Part shown: piece by piece, positions 1 to 5,974 of the stretch
Position numbering within the stretch: the first letter of the stretch is position 1
How the letters are laid out: every line of letters begins with the position of its first letter
DNA from: Cellvibrionaceae bacterium
Lineage (GTDB): Bacteria > Pseudomonadota > Gammaproteobacteria > Pseudomonadales > Cellvibrionaceae
Assembly (NCBI GenBank): GCA_025800435.1
Contig: JAOXRV010000839.1
Span: 1-6,528 of the forward strand
Direction: 5' to 3'
DNA length: 6,528 nt
Translations under genes and position numbers: made by a program
The notes under the pieces: generated by a model
Database searches by the model: none
Seen by the model: only the letters and a program-made list of their open reading frames with translations
Told to the model about the DNA's origin: nothing

Positions 1-21
1 TAAGGGGTTCTGCGAGATGTA

Positions 22-133
22 AGCTTGAGGGGTAGGGGGTGCTTTCGCAGTGACTAGGCTTCTGGATGAAACGGGGGCCAGCGCCTGGATGGCGCGCTTT
101 CGGAATGGAGAAAGTGCCCCTACCCCTCAAGCT
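22..133. repeat. MITE-like inverted-repeat structure with 17-bp perfect arms
   Basis: The left arm AGCTTGAGGGGTAGGGG (22-38) is exactly complementary to CCCCTACCCCTCAAGCT (117-133), so 78 bases are framed by perfect 17-bp inverted arms. Inside is a second small hairpin, GCGCC-TGGAT-GGCGC (81-95). No open reading frame of useful length lies within. This fits a non-autonomous dispersed element, or the transcribed stem of a structured RNA. There is no T tract after the right arm, so an ordinary intrinsic terminator is unlikely. No target-site duplication is obvious at the arm ends. The element class is inferred; only the arms are seen directly. Confidence 0.5.
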
Positions 134-161
134 GGGTTTTATCCCCGAAGGCCTGGTCATA

Positions 162-184
162 ATTTTCCCCGGACAGTAGTGCGT
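162..184 (+). repeat. 23-bp dispersed repeat, left copy
   Basis: The 23 bases here, beginning ATTTTCCCCGGACAG and ending TAGTGCGT, recur without mismatch on the opposite strand at 6506-6528. A perfect 23-bp match about 6.3 kb apart is far beyond chance, so this is a dispersed repeat. The copy runs straight into a GTGAAAACGGGGATC palindrome half at 183-197. The right-hand match reaches the last base of the window, so the true repeat could be longer on this copy's left side; that end cannot be resolved here. Confidence 0.75.
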
Positions 185-250
185 GAAAACGGGGATCCAT
201 CTCGTTTTGTGCAGGATTAACCATAGATTCCCGTATTCACGGGAATGACG
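183..250. repeat. dRS3-like palindrome cluster (CATTCCCG...CGGGAAT type)
   Basis: Two structures overlap. An imperfect inverted repeat pairs 183-200 (GTGAAAACGGGGATCCAT) with 223-240 at 15 of 18 positions around a 22-base loop. A perfect hairpin ATTCCCGT-ATTC-ACGGGAAT lies at 227-246. Read on the minus strand, 250-232 gives CGTCATTCCCGTGAATACG, which matches 6490-6508 at 18 of 19 bases. The ATTCCC...GGGAAT layout resembles the dRS3 repeats of Neisseria and similar intergenic palindromes of many gammaproteobacteria. It is probably a dispersed intergenic element. A role as a phage or MITE integration target is known for dRS3 but only inferred here. Confidence 0.6.
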
Positions 251-385
251 TAGACGGGCCGGTGGGGGATTCGGCACAAAAAAACTTAGTTTATACGTGG
301 GCATGGATCGCCCCCGGGCATGGCTCTAACCCAGAGGCTGTTATATCATAGCGGCGCCCAAACCACCCCGGACACTTGAATTACC
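251..385 (+). other. Leader region of the PTPS-like gene; no gene, weak promoter signal
   Basis: No coding potential is seen. The stretch holds an A7 run (278-284) and a direct repeat of GGGCATGG (299-306 and 316-323). A possible -10 box TATCAT at 344-349 (five of six consensus bases) would start transcripts about 30 bases before the ATG at 386, but there is no recognisable -35 box at the right distance. The whole of 1-385 lacks a gene and consists of the repeats listed separately plus this leader. Confidence 0.3.
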
Positions 386-1228
386 ATGCTGCTGTTTGTC
401 GATAAGCTCACCAATGTGGACTTTAGTTTTTTGCACCCCGACAGAGGCCTGCTGGGCGAGACCTGGCTGGCCAGTACCGAGCTGGACGGAGCCCTGGATG
501 AAACGGGTATGGTGCTGGACTTTGGCATTGTTAAAAAGACCCTGCGCAACTGGCTGGATACCTATCTAGACCACTGCCTGCTGGTGCCCCGCCACAGCCC
601 CCACCTTAAGATCATAGAAGAGGGCGAGGTAATTGAGCTGCAGTGGCGCTTTGGCCAGCAGCAGCTGTTGAGCTGTCGCAGCCCGGCCCAGGCCATTACC
701 TTAATCGATGCCGAAACCGTTGATGCCGACAGTGTGGCGCGCTGGAGCATCGAACAGCTAAAAGCCCTGCTACCCGATACCATCGAGCGCTTGAGTCTGA
801 GCTTTAGCGAGGAAGAAGGCATTAACAGGGCCGCCTTTTACCACTACAGCCACGGCCTAAAAAAGCACGATGGCAACTGCCAGCGCATTGCCCACGGCCA
901 TCGCTCGCGCATTGAGATATGGCGCGACGACGCCCGCGACACTCAACTGGAACACAGCTGGGCCCAGCGCTGGTGCGATATTTACCTCGGCAGCCACGAA
1001 GATTTGCAAGCCAGCAATCAAGGCCAGTTGAACTTTGCCTACACCAGCGCTCAAGGCCAGTTTGAGCTAAGCCTGCCCGAGGCCTGTTGCGAATTGCTCG
1101 ATACCGATACCACGGTGGAATGGATTGCCTATTTTATCGCCACCACCCTAAAAGCCCAGCACCCAGATTCTGCCTTTATGGTAAAAGCCTTTGAGGGCCT
1201 GGGCAAAGGTGCCGTCTATAAATTATAA
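386..1228 (+). CDS. 6-pyruvoyl-tetrahydropterin synthase / QueD family protein, two-domain form
   Basis: This 280-aa protein belongs to the T-fold PTPS/6-carboxytetrahydropterin synthase family, whose members act on dihydroneopterin triphosphate using zinc. Single-domain QueD is about 120 aa, so this is a two-half form. The first half (1-70) has the family's DETGMVLDFGIVKK (38-51) and the LDH catalytic pair (61-63), but no zinc-binding His residues. The second half (148-280) has the zinc-site signature: His156 in HGL, Cys165, and His170/His172 in HGH. It also has a C-terminal TVEWIA (243-248) and Glu270 matching the pterin-anchoring end of QueD, but lacks the DF/LDH segment. One active site could therefore be assembled from both halves. 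The ATG at 386 is the first possible start, since an in-frame TGA lies at 377-379; no good Shine-Dalgarno is seen. nhaC follows 43 bp later with no terminator between. The family is clear; the exact reaction (queuosine precursor, pterin or other) is not. Confidence 0.83.
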   Translation: MLLFVDKLTNVDFSFLHPDRGLLGETWLASTELDGALDETGMVLDFGIVKKTLRNWLDTYLDHCLLVPRHSPHLKIIEEGEVIELQWRFGQQQLLSCRSPAQAITLIDAETVDADSVARWSIEQLKALLPDTIERLSLSFSEEEGINRAAFYHYSHGLKKHDGNCQRIAHGHRSRIEIWRDDARDTQLEHSWAQRWCDIYLGSHEDLQASNQGQLNFAYTSAQGQFELSLPEACCELLDTDTTVEWIAYFIATTLKAQHPDSAFMVKAFEGLGKGAVYKL

Positions 1229-1271
1229 GCCCCGCCCAGGGCCGGCCTGACAATGACAGCGATGAGAAATT

Positions 1272-2747
1272 ATGAGCGAGCACCTGCCCGATTCTAACCA
1301 CCAAGAGCACACCCCCAAAGTACCCAGCCTGATCGATGCCCTGATACCCGCCGCCGTGTTAATGGCGCTGTTATCGGCCTCGGTCTACTTTTTTGGGGAT
1401 GGCTCCTCCAGCGGGGCCAACCAAATCGCGCTGGTGCTTACCGCCGCCGTGGCCGCCATAATCGGCATTAAAAATGGCCACAGCTGGGAATCCATTGAAG
1501 AGGGTATTAAATCCGGTATCGTTATCTCGCTCAAGGCCATTATGATCCTGTTCTCAGTCGGCAGTTTAATAGGTGCATGGATACTATCCGGCACCGTGCC
1601 GGCGATGATCTACTACGCAGTGCAACTGCTCGACCCCTCCTGGTTTTACCCCGCCGCCTGTTTAATCTGTGCAATCGTGGCCCTGTGTATTGGCAGCTCT
1701 TGGACGGTGGCCGGCACCATTGGCATCGGCTTTATGGGCGCCGCCATGGGGCTAGACCTGTCGCTGCCCATTACCGCTGGCGCGGTAATCTCTGGTGCTT
1801 ACTTTGGCGATAAAATGTCGCCCCTTTCAGACACCACTAACCTGGCCTCGGCCGCTGCCAATACCGACTTGTTTACCCACATTCGCCATATGGCCTGGAC
1901 TACCACCCCGAGCTTTATTCTGGCCCTGTTGGCCTTTACCTGGATTGGGCGGCAACAGGCCGATGGCGGCAACTTAGATACCCTGGCCACCACCATTGCC
2001 GCCCTCGATAGCCACTTCTATATCAGCGCCCTATTGTTGGCGCCCCTGGCGGTGGTGTTTGGCATGGCTTATAAGCAGCTGCCAGTATTGCCCACCATCT
2101 GGGCCGGTATTGCCCTGGGCATTGTGTTTGCGCTGATTTTTCAAAACGATGTGGTGTTGGCCATGGGGGCGAGCGAGGGCCTGGGTAATGGCCTGGCCCT
2201 GCTAAAAGGCTGCTGGGTTGTGCTGTTTGACGGCTACCAGTCCCAGACCGGCAATGACAATATCGATGACCTGCTGTCACGGGGTGGCATGAGTTCTATG
2301 CTCAATACGGTGTGGCTGATTATCTGCGCCATGATCTTCTCGGCGGTGATGGAAAAAACCGGCATCTTGGCTCGCCTGGTAACCAGCCTGATCGGCCTGG
2401 CCTCCAGCACCGGCAGCTTGATCTTTACCACGGTTTGCACTGGCATTGGTGTCAACCTGGTGTCATCTGATCAATATATCGCCGTGGTTATCCCTGGGCG
2501 CATGTATCAATTGGAGTTTAAAAAACGCGGCCTGGCGCCCCAGAACCTGTCCCGCGCCATTGAAGACAGCGCCACCATTACCTCGCCCTTGGTGCCCTGG
2601 AATACCTGTGGCGCCTTTATGGCCGGCACTCTCGGCGTGGCCACCCTGGCCTATCTGCCGTTTTGCTTTTTTAACCTGATTAGCCCGCTGATGACCAGCC
2701 TCTACGGGTTTTTGAACTTTAAGATTACGCCTTTAAAAAGCGCTTAG
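1272..2747 (+). CDS. nhaC: Na+/H+ antiporter NhaC
   Basis: This 491-aa inner-membrane protein matches the NhaC family (TC 2.A.35) in length and in its hallmark motif GAYFGDKMSPLSDTTNLA at residues 175-192. A conserved SSWTVAGTIG precedes it (142-151). Hydrophobic segments are visible at about 19-41, 49-66, 82-107, 124-148, 150-175, 210-226, 247-267, 271-291, 344-362, 368-395 and 443-475, as expected for a polytopic carrier. NhaC proteins exchange Na+ for H+ and help with sodium and pH homeostasis. Some relatives, such as MleN, exchange malate and lactate with coupled ions, so substrate is less certain than family. The first 17 residues are polar and probably cytoplasmic. An in-frame TGA at 1263-1265 fixes the ATG at 1272, and the ribosome site is weak (TGAGAA). 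It is probably co-transcribed with the PTPS-like gene 43 bp upstream; no functional link between the two is evident. Confidence 0.92.
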   Translation: MSEHLPDSNHQEHTPKVPSLIDALIPAAVLMALLSASVYFFGDGSSSGANQIALVLTAAVAAIIGIKNGHSWESIEEGIKSGIVISLKAIMILFSVGSLIGAWILSGTVPAMIYYAVQLLDPSWFYPAACLICAIVALCIGSSWTVAGTIGIGFMGAAMGLDLSLPITAGAVISGAYFGDKMSPLSDTTNLASAAANTDLFTHIRHMAWTTTPSFILALLAFTWIGRQQADGGNLDTLATTIAALDSHFYISALLLAPLAVVFGMAYKQLPVLPTIWAGIALGIVFALIFQNDVVLAMGASEGLGNGLALLKGCWVVLFDGYQSQTGNDNIDDLLSRGGMSSMLNTVWLIICAMIFSAVMEKTGILARLVTSLIGLASSTGSLIFTTVCTGIGVNLVSSDQYIAVVIPGRMYQLEFKKRGLAPQNLSRAIEDSATITSPLVPWNTCGAFMAGTLGVATLAYLPFCFFNLISPLMTSLYGFLNFKITPLKSA

Positions 2748-2885
2748 TATTCATAAGGTTATCCATACAAATCAATTACTTGGCAGGCACCGGGGCGGTT
2801 CTTGACCCATATCAACACCCCCCATCGCGGCTGACCGATAATAGGCGTAAACAAAGACCTAACATCAACTAGCCGAGGATCCCCC
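2748..2885 (+). other. Spacer between nhaC and the YdcH gene
   Basis: No gene or T-tailed hairpin is visible here. TTGACC at 2802-2807 and TTGGCA at 2780-2785 resemble -35 boxes, but neither has a -10 box at a usable distance, so no promoter is called. A clear ribosome binding site GAGG (2875-2878) sits 7 bases before the ATG at 2886 and supports that start. Confidence 0.4.
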
Positions 2886-3125
2886 ATGGAAATTGAAAAG
2901 CACGATTTGGTCCACGAACTGCCCGAGTACCGCGATCAAATTCACGATCTAAAAATGAACAACCGTCACTTCGCCAAGCTGTTTAAGGAGTACCACGAGC
3001 TGGATCACAGCGTACGCAACCTAGAGCAGAACGACTCCCCCACCACCGACGAGCATATGGAAGAGTTGAAAAAACAGCGCCTGCATTTAAAAGATGAAAT
3101 GTACGCGATGCTGCAAAAAGCCTAA
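2886..3125 (+). CDS. YdcH family (DUF465) small coiled-coil protein
   Basis: This 79-aa, highly charged, helix-forming protein is soluble and has no signal peptide or membrane segment. It matches the YdcH/DUF465 family along its length: PEYRDQIHDLK (13-23), the FAKLFKEYHELDHSVRNLE segment (29-47), and the terminal LKKQRLHLKDEMYAML (61-76), which corresponds to E. coli YdcH KKQKLQLKDEM. Two helices joined by a Ser-Pro-Thr-Thr turn (51-54) suggest an antiparallel helical hairpin or short coiled coil. The biochemical role of the family is not established, so none is claimed. It has a good GAGG ribosome site 7 bases upstream. It appears to be its own transcription unit or the end of the nhaC unit, closed by the strong terminator at 3147-3172. 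Confidence 0.9.
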   Translation: MEIEKHDLVHELPEYRDQIHDLKMNNRHFAKLFKEYHELDHSVRNLEQNDSPTTDEHMEELKKQRLHLKDEMYAMLQKA

Positions 3126-3146
3126 ACTGCTTCTGCCGCTTTAAGT

Positions 3147-3172
3147 AAAACGCCCCACGGGGCGTTTTTTTT
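3147..3172 (+). terminator. Rho-independent terminator after the YdcH gene
   Basis: The arms AAAACGCCCC (3147-3156) and GGGGCGTTTT (3159-3168) pair perfectly, with a run of eight T bases through 3172. The loop of two bases would open to four in RNA. It lies 21 bases after the YdcH stop and has all the features of an intrinsic terminator. Confidence 0.93.
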
Positions 3173-3435
3173 CGTTTGAATTTTTTCAAAAACTTAACAA
3201 CAGCCAAACCTGCTAAAAAAAATAAAATAAAAATATCAGAATTTAGTAGTTTCTCCTGATTCTTTCATCCATACAGCGCTATAAAATTCCAGTCCAATTT
3301 CGCCACGAATAGCCAATAAAAAACAACTGGCACAACCAGTTAGGTTGAGAAGTTAAAGTGAACCAGTAATGAATGGCACCGGTAAAAACACGGCGAAAGG
3401 AGTAGTAATTAACACGTTTACAATGGGAAAACACA
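3173..3435 (+). other. AT-rich leader of the first barrel gene, with palindromes
   Basis: No gene is seen. The left part is A-rich, for example 3217-3235, and the G+C content drops sharply compared with the flanking genes. TTTGAA-TTTT-TTCAAA is a 16-bp palindrome at 3175-3190. TATAAAAT at 3280-3287 is the best -10 candidate, but it has no convincing -35 box; it would give a leader of about 145 bases. Within that leader lie two overlapping inverted repeats: AACTGG-CACAA-CCAGTT (3325-3341) and CAACC-AGTTA-GGTTG (3333-3347). A strong AAAGGAG (3396-3402) is 33 bases from the ATG, too far to serve it. The nearer GGA (3426-3428), 7 bases upstream, is the likely ribosome site. Confidence 0.4.
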
Positions 3436-3966
3436 ATGAAAAAGCAACTTGGACTGTCAATCCTCCTCGCATCATTAGCCACACCTGCAATGGCCGATTC
3501 CGGTTTTTTTGTCAGCGGTGACATGGGCCTGTTTTATGTCTCCTCTGAGAAAGAGTACGACGCCGTAACCGATACCGTTGAAAAATGGGATTCAATTCGA
3601 GAAGTGACCTTTGCCGGTGGCATTGGCTACCAAATCAACGACTACTTTGAAGTCGAGCTGGGCTACCGCGACTTTGGCACTGACGACGACGCCACTTCAA
3701 CCTACAGTAACTTGAATATTGGCGCCCCCATCGCCGAGAACCTGCGCCTTTACGGCATTTTGGGCTATCAGCGTATTCGCGCCAAGGACGATATTCTAGT
3801 GGACGATGAGTTCCAGAGCGCGATGCTCGATGATGACGAGTGGTTCTGGGGCCTGGGCATGGCTTTTAAAGCTAACGAGAACTGGGATGTGCGCTTTAAA
3901 TTGCTGTCTCACGATGCTGGCAACAACCCTCTGAGTTTGTCTTGGGGCGCTAGCTACCGCTTCTAA
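3436..3966 (+). CDS. Outer-membrane beta-barrel protein, paralog A
   Basis: This 176-aa protein has a classic Sec signal peptide, MKKQLGLSILLASLATPAMA, with cleavage predicted after Ala20 (AMA|DS). The mature 156 residues alternate polar and hydrophobic positions in amphipathic strands and end in Phe (GASYRF), the recognition signal for the BAM assembly machinery. Length and pattern suit an eight-stranded outer-membrane barrel of the OmpA-transmembrane/OMP_b-brl (PF13505-like) type. Acidic loops stand out, such as residues 84-85 and 122-135 with DDE and LDDDE. DYFEVELGYRDFGTDDD (69-85) and LNIGAPIA (93-100) are shared exactly with the paralog beginning at 4202. It may be a structural porin-like or adhesion protein; no ligand can be inferred. 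A strong hairpin follows the stop. Confidence 0.82.
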   Translation: MKKQLGLSILLASLATPAMADSGFFVSGDMGLFYVSSEKEYDAVTDTVEKWDSIREVTFAGGIGYQINDYFEVELGYRDFGTDDDATSTYSNLNIGAPIAENLRLYGILGYQRIRAKDDILVDDEFQSAMLDDDEWFWGLGMAFKANENWDVRFKLLSHDAGNNPLSLSWGASYRF

Positions 3967-3973
3967 ATCAATG

Positions 3974-4004
3974 TTTACAGCGGGCGCCAAGCGCCTGCTG
4001 TAAA
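3974..4004 (+). terminator. Strong hairpin after barrel gene A
   Basis: TTTACAGCGGGCGC (3974-3987) pairs with GCGCCTGCTGTAAA (3991-4004) over 14 positions with one G-U pair and a CAA loop. It lies 7 bases after the stop codon. The T run (4019-4024) begins 14 bases beyond the stem, so this is not a canonical intrinsic terminator. It may stabilise the 3' end of the mRNA or be the end left after Rho-dependent processing. Confidence 0.55.
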
Positions 4005-4025
4005 TAATAAGCCAGCAATTTTTTA

Positions 4026-4039
4026 CTAGGGCACCCTAG
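4026..4039. promoter_or_regulatory. Perfect palindrome CTAGGG-CA-CCCTAG, possible operator
   Basis: This 14-bp palindrome with six-base arms lies between the two barrel genes, about 70 bases before a candidate promoter of the second. It has no T tract after it on the plus strand, so it does not look like a terminator. Its position suits a protein-binding site, but the motif is not one I recognise, and short palindromes can arise by chance. Confidence 0.25.
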
Positions 4040-4086
4040 ACAAACTATTCAAGACTCCTTTCAACTTATTCATTGTTTTGGCTTAT

Positions 4087-4113
4087 TTGTTACTTCGCTC
4101 CCTTCTCTAAAAT
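4087..4113 (+). promoter_or_regulatory. Candidate sigma-70 promoter of barrel gene B
   Basis: TTGTTA (4087-4092, four of six consensus bases) and TAAAAT (4108-4113, five of six) are separated by 15 bases, shorter than the usual 16-18. This would give a leader of about 80 bases before the ATG at 4202. The surrounding 4018-4160 stretch is AT-rich and gene-free. Confidence 0.3.
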
Positions 4114-4201
4114 AGTTCCCTCATAACCACAAAACGTAAGCAATAGTTTTTGTGTTATGAAAGGGATTAAAAATCAAAACTACTTGGATTGGAGCACAAT
4201 C

Positions 4202-4681
4202 ATGAAAAAGCAATTAGGTCTTTCTTTATTACTTGCATCTATCTCTAGCGCCAGCATGGCTGATAGCGGCGCATTTCTTAGCGCCGACGTTGGTGCTGCG
4301 GACCTCGACGGTAACGCAACCGAGTTCACCTACGCGATTGGCGGTGGTTATCAATTTAACGATTACTTCGAGGTTGAACTGGGGTATCGTGACTTCGGCA
4401 CCGACGATGACGGTCGCTCTTTTTTTGGCAATCTAAACATTGGCGCGCCAATTGCGCAAAATAGTCGGGTTTTTCTGATCGTCGGTTACCAGCAATTTCG
4501 CTTTGATGAAACCAGCTTCATTGATGGCAGCACCTATAGTGAAACACACAACACCCACTTAATCGGGCTGGGCTTTGCCCATAAATTCAACGACCAACTC
4601 AGCTTGCGTTTGAAGGCTCAAGCCCATGGTGACAGCAACCGAGTTAAAACCTACTCGGCGGGTTTGGCCTACCACTTCTAA
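4202..4681 (+). CDS. Outer-membrane beta-barrel protein, paralog B
   Basis: A 159-aa paralog of the preceding barrel gene. I chose the ATG at 4202 rather than the in-frame ATG at 4157. The peptide from 4202, MKKQLGLSLLLASISSASMA, lines up residue for residue with paralog A's signal peptide, and GGAG (4191-4194) lies 7 bases upstream. Starting at 4157 would put 15 polar residues before the signal peptide. Cleavage is expected after Ala20 (SMA|DS). The mature part has alternating amphipathic strands and ends in Phe (GLAYHF), as BAM substrates do. DYFEVELGYRDFGTDDD (54-70) and LNIGAPIA (78-85) are identical to A, while loops differ: the region before strand two is about a dozen residues shorter here, and the acidic loop becomes a Ser/Thr-rich one (104-118). 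The pair probably arose by an old tandem duplication. It seems to have its own promoter. Confidence 0.83.
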   Translation: MKKQLGLSLLLASISSASMADSGAFLSADVGAADLDGNATEFTYAIGGGYQFNDYFEVELGYRDFGTDDDGRSFFGNLNIGAPIAQNSRVFLIVGYQQFRFDETSFIDGSTYSETHNTHLIGLGFAHKFNDQLSLRLKAQAHGDSNRVKTYSAGLAYHF

Positions 4682-4696
4682 TCACAACGCTATACC

Positions 4697-4720
4697 CCCA
4701 AAGCCAGCACTGGCTTTGGG
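4697..4720 (+). terminator. Hairpin after barrel gene B
   Basis: CCCAAAGCCAG (4697-4707) and CTGGCTTTGGG (4710-4720) pair perfectly over 11 bp, and the flanking TA/TA bases can extend the stem across a two-base bulge. It lies 15 bases past the stop. No T tract follows; instead the sequence becomes C-rich. The hairpin plausibly marks the 3' end of this mRNA together with the C-rich tract downstream. Confidence 0.6.
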
Positions 4721-4820
4721 TACCCCTAGCATCTCCCCCCACTTCTGCTAAAATCCCCCCTCTAGAACCCCCGCAGCTGGGATTTTGCCCTTCCCGCGGC
4801 CTCTCTAGCGCCCCTAAACC
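4721..4820 (+). promoter_or_regulatory. C-rich, G-poor tract, possible Rho loading site
   Basis: By my count these 100 bases hold 47 C and 14 G, with several runs of five or six C. Such C-over-G stretches are typical of rut sites where Rho loads on untranslated RNA. Here the tract would end read-through from the barrel gene before purC. A weak inverted repeat AAAATCCC (4750-4757) / GGGATTTT (4779-4786) lies inside. No clear purC promoter is visible; AATAAT at 4826-4831 is a possible -10 without a -35. Confidence 0.35.
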
Positions 4821-4861
4821 CCTTAAATAATAGTGAAACCAAAGAGTACAGGACATCAGAT

Positions 4862-5965
4862 ATGAGTCTTGCGGATAAAGTATTAGCCGTTAATAACGAC
4901 CTTCCCATTCGCACCGATGAGCCCATCCACAGCGGCAAGGTGCGCTCCGTCTACTGGCTGACCGCCGCCGACAGCCGCCGCCTGATCGAGCAAAAGGGCT
5001 ATGATGTGGCCCCGGATTCGCCCCTGGCGATTATGGTGATCAGCGACCGCATCTCGGCCTTTGAGTGTGTCTGGCACGGCGAGGGCGATATGCGTGGTGT
5101 GCCGGGCAAGGGCGCGGCGCTCAACGCTATTTCCAATCACTGGTTTCAGCTGTTTAAAGAGCAGGGCCTGGCCGATAGCCATATTCTGGATATCCCCCAC
5201 CCCTTTGTGTGGATTGTGCAAAAAGCCCGCCCGGTAATGATCGAGGCGATCTGTCGCCAATACATCACCGGCTCCATGTGGCGCAGCTACAGCAAAGGTG
5301 AGCGCGAATTCTGCGGCAACACCATTGCCGATGGCCTGGAAAAAGACAGCAAGCTGCCCGAGCTGCTGATCACCCCCTCCACCAAGGGTATTCTCAAGGG
5401 TATTCCCGGCGTGCCCGAGCAGGACGATGTAAACATCACCCGAACCAATATCGAAGATAACTATAAAGCTTTTAATTTTAATAGCCTGGACGATATCGAC
5501 CTGTACGAGAAACTGCTGGGCGAAGGCTTTGATGTGATCAGCGCTGAACTGGCCAAGCTGGACCAGATCTTTATCGACACCAAGTTTGAGTTTGGCTATG
5601 TCACCGACAAGGCCGGCCAGGAAAAGCTGATTTATATGGATGAGGTGGGCACCCCCGATTCCTCACGTATCTGGGATGGCCCCGCCTACCGCGAGGGCAA
5701 GGTGGTGGAGAACTCCAAAGAAGAATTTCGCCAGCTGCTGCTCAAGCACTTCCCCGACCCGGACATTCTGCTCAATAAAGAGCGCATGGACGAGCGTAGC
5801 GCCCTGGCCCGCGACAATGCCCTGCCGACCGAGATTTTGATGCAGGTTTCCAACACCTACCTCAGTATTGCCGAGAAGATTACCGGCGAAAAGCTGACCT
5901 TGTCGGATAACCCCAAGGCCGAGATTATCGAAATACTAAAAGACCAGTACGGCCTGATCGACTAA
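4862..5965 (+). CDS. purC: Phosphoribosylaminoimidazole-succinocarboxamide synthase (SAICAR synthetase)
   Basis: PurC ligates aspartate to CAIR using ATP, giving SAICAR in the cytosolic de novo purine pathway. The 367 residues show the family signatures: HSGKVRSVY near the ATP site (23-31), ISDRISAFECVWHGEG (60-75), PGKGAALNAISNHWF (81-95), IEAICRQYITGSMW (127-140), and MDEVGTPDSSRIWDG (259-273), which holds the conserved D-S-S-R substrate-binding element. The length matches the long form seen in Vibrio and relatives rather than the roughly 237-aa form of E. coli; the additional C-terminal part (about 285-367) is helical and charged. AGGA (4850-4853) lies 8 bases before the ATG. The gene stands alone, as purC usually does. 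It converges on the membrane-protein gene with a 9-bp gap. No PurR-type operator was recognised upstream. Confidence 0.96.
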   Translation: MSLADKVLAVNNDLPIRTDEPIHSGKVRSVYWLTAADSRRLIEQKGYDVAPDSPLAIMVISDRISAFECVWHGEGDMRGVPGKGAALNAISNHWFQLFKEQGLADSHILDIPHPFVWIVQKARPVMIEAICRQYITGSMWRSYSKGEREFCGNTIADGLEKDSKLPELLITPSTKGILKGIPGVPEQDDVNITRTNIEDNYKAFNFNSLDDIDLYEKLLGEGFDVISAELAKLDQIFIDTKFEFGYVTDKAGQEKLIYMDEVGTPDSSRIWDGPAYREGKVVENSKEEFRQLLLKHFPDPDILLNKERMDERSALARDNALPTEILMQVSNTYLSIAEKITGEKLTLSDNPKAEIIEILKDQYGLID

Positions 5966-5974
5966 TCGCCGCGC

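Noticed and set aside
1..250. CRISPR array
   Set aside because: The repeats are inverted and palindromic, few, and not regularly spaced with unique spacers; no cas gene is present.
857..1054. 65-aa hydrophobic minus-strand frame inside the PTPS-like gene
   Set aside because: It is antisense to the conserved zinc-site region; its hydrophobicity is a by-product of complementing polar codons.
1577..2679. Several plus and minus frames of 60-85 aa inside nhaC
   Set aside because: They are out of frame with an intact, recognisable antiporter, rich in Pro, Trp and Arg, and show no domain features.
3345..3372. TTGAGA as a -35 box for barrel gene A
   Set aside because: The only sequence at the right spacing, TAATGA, matches the -10 consensus at two of six bases.
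3279..3524. 81-aa minus-strand frame across the barrel A leader
   Set aside because: It overlaps the signal-peptide coding region of a well-supported gene, has no homology I recognise, and spans AT-rich regulatory sequence.
4157..4201. Upstream in-frame ATG extending barrel gene B by 15 residues
   Set aside because: The added residues are polar and precede a perfect signal peptide identical in layout to paralog A; the ATG at 4202 has a good GGAG site 7 bases upstream.
4883..5260. 125-aa minus-strand frame opposite purC
   Set aside because: It lies wholly antisense to a strongly conserved enzyme gene, and its composition follows from the purC codons.
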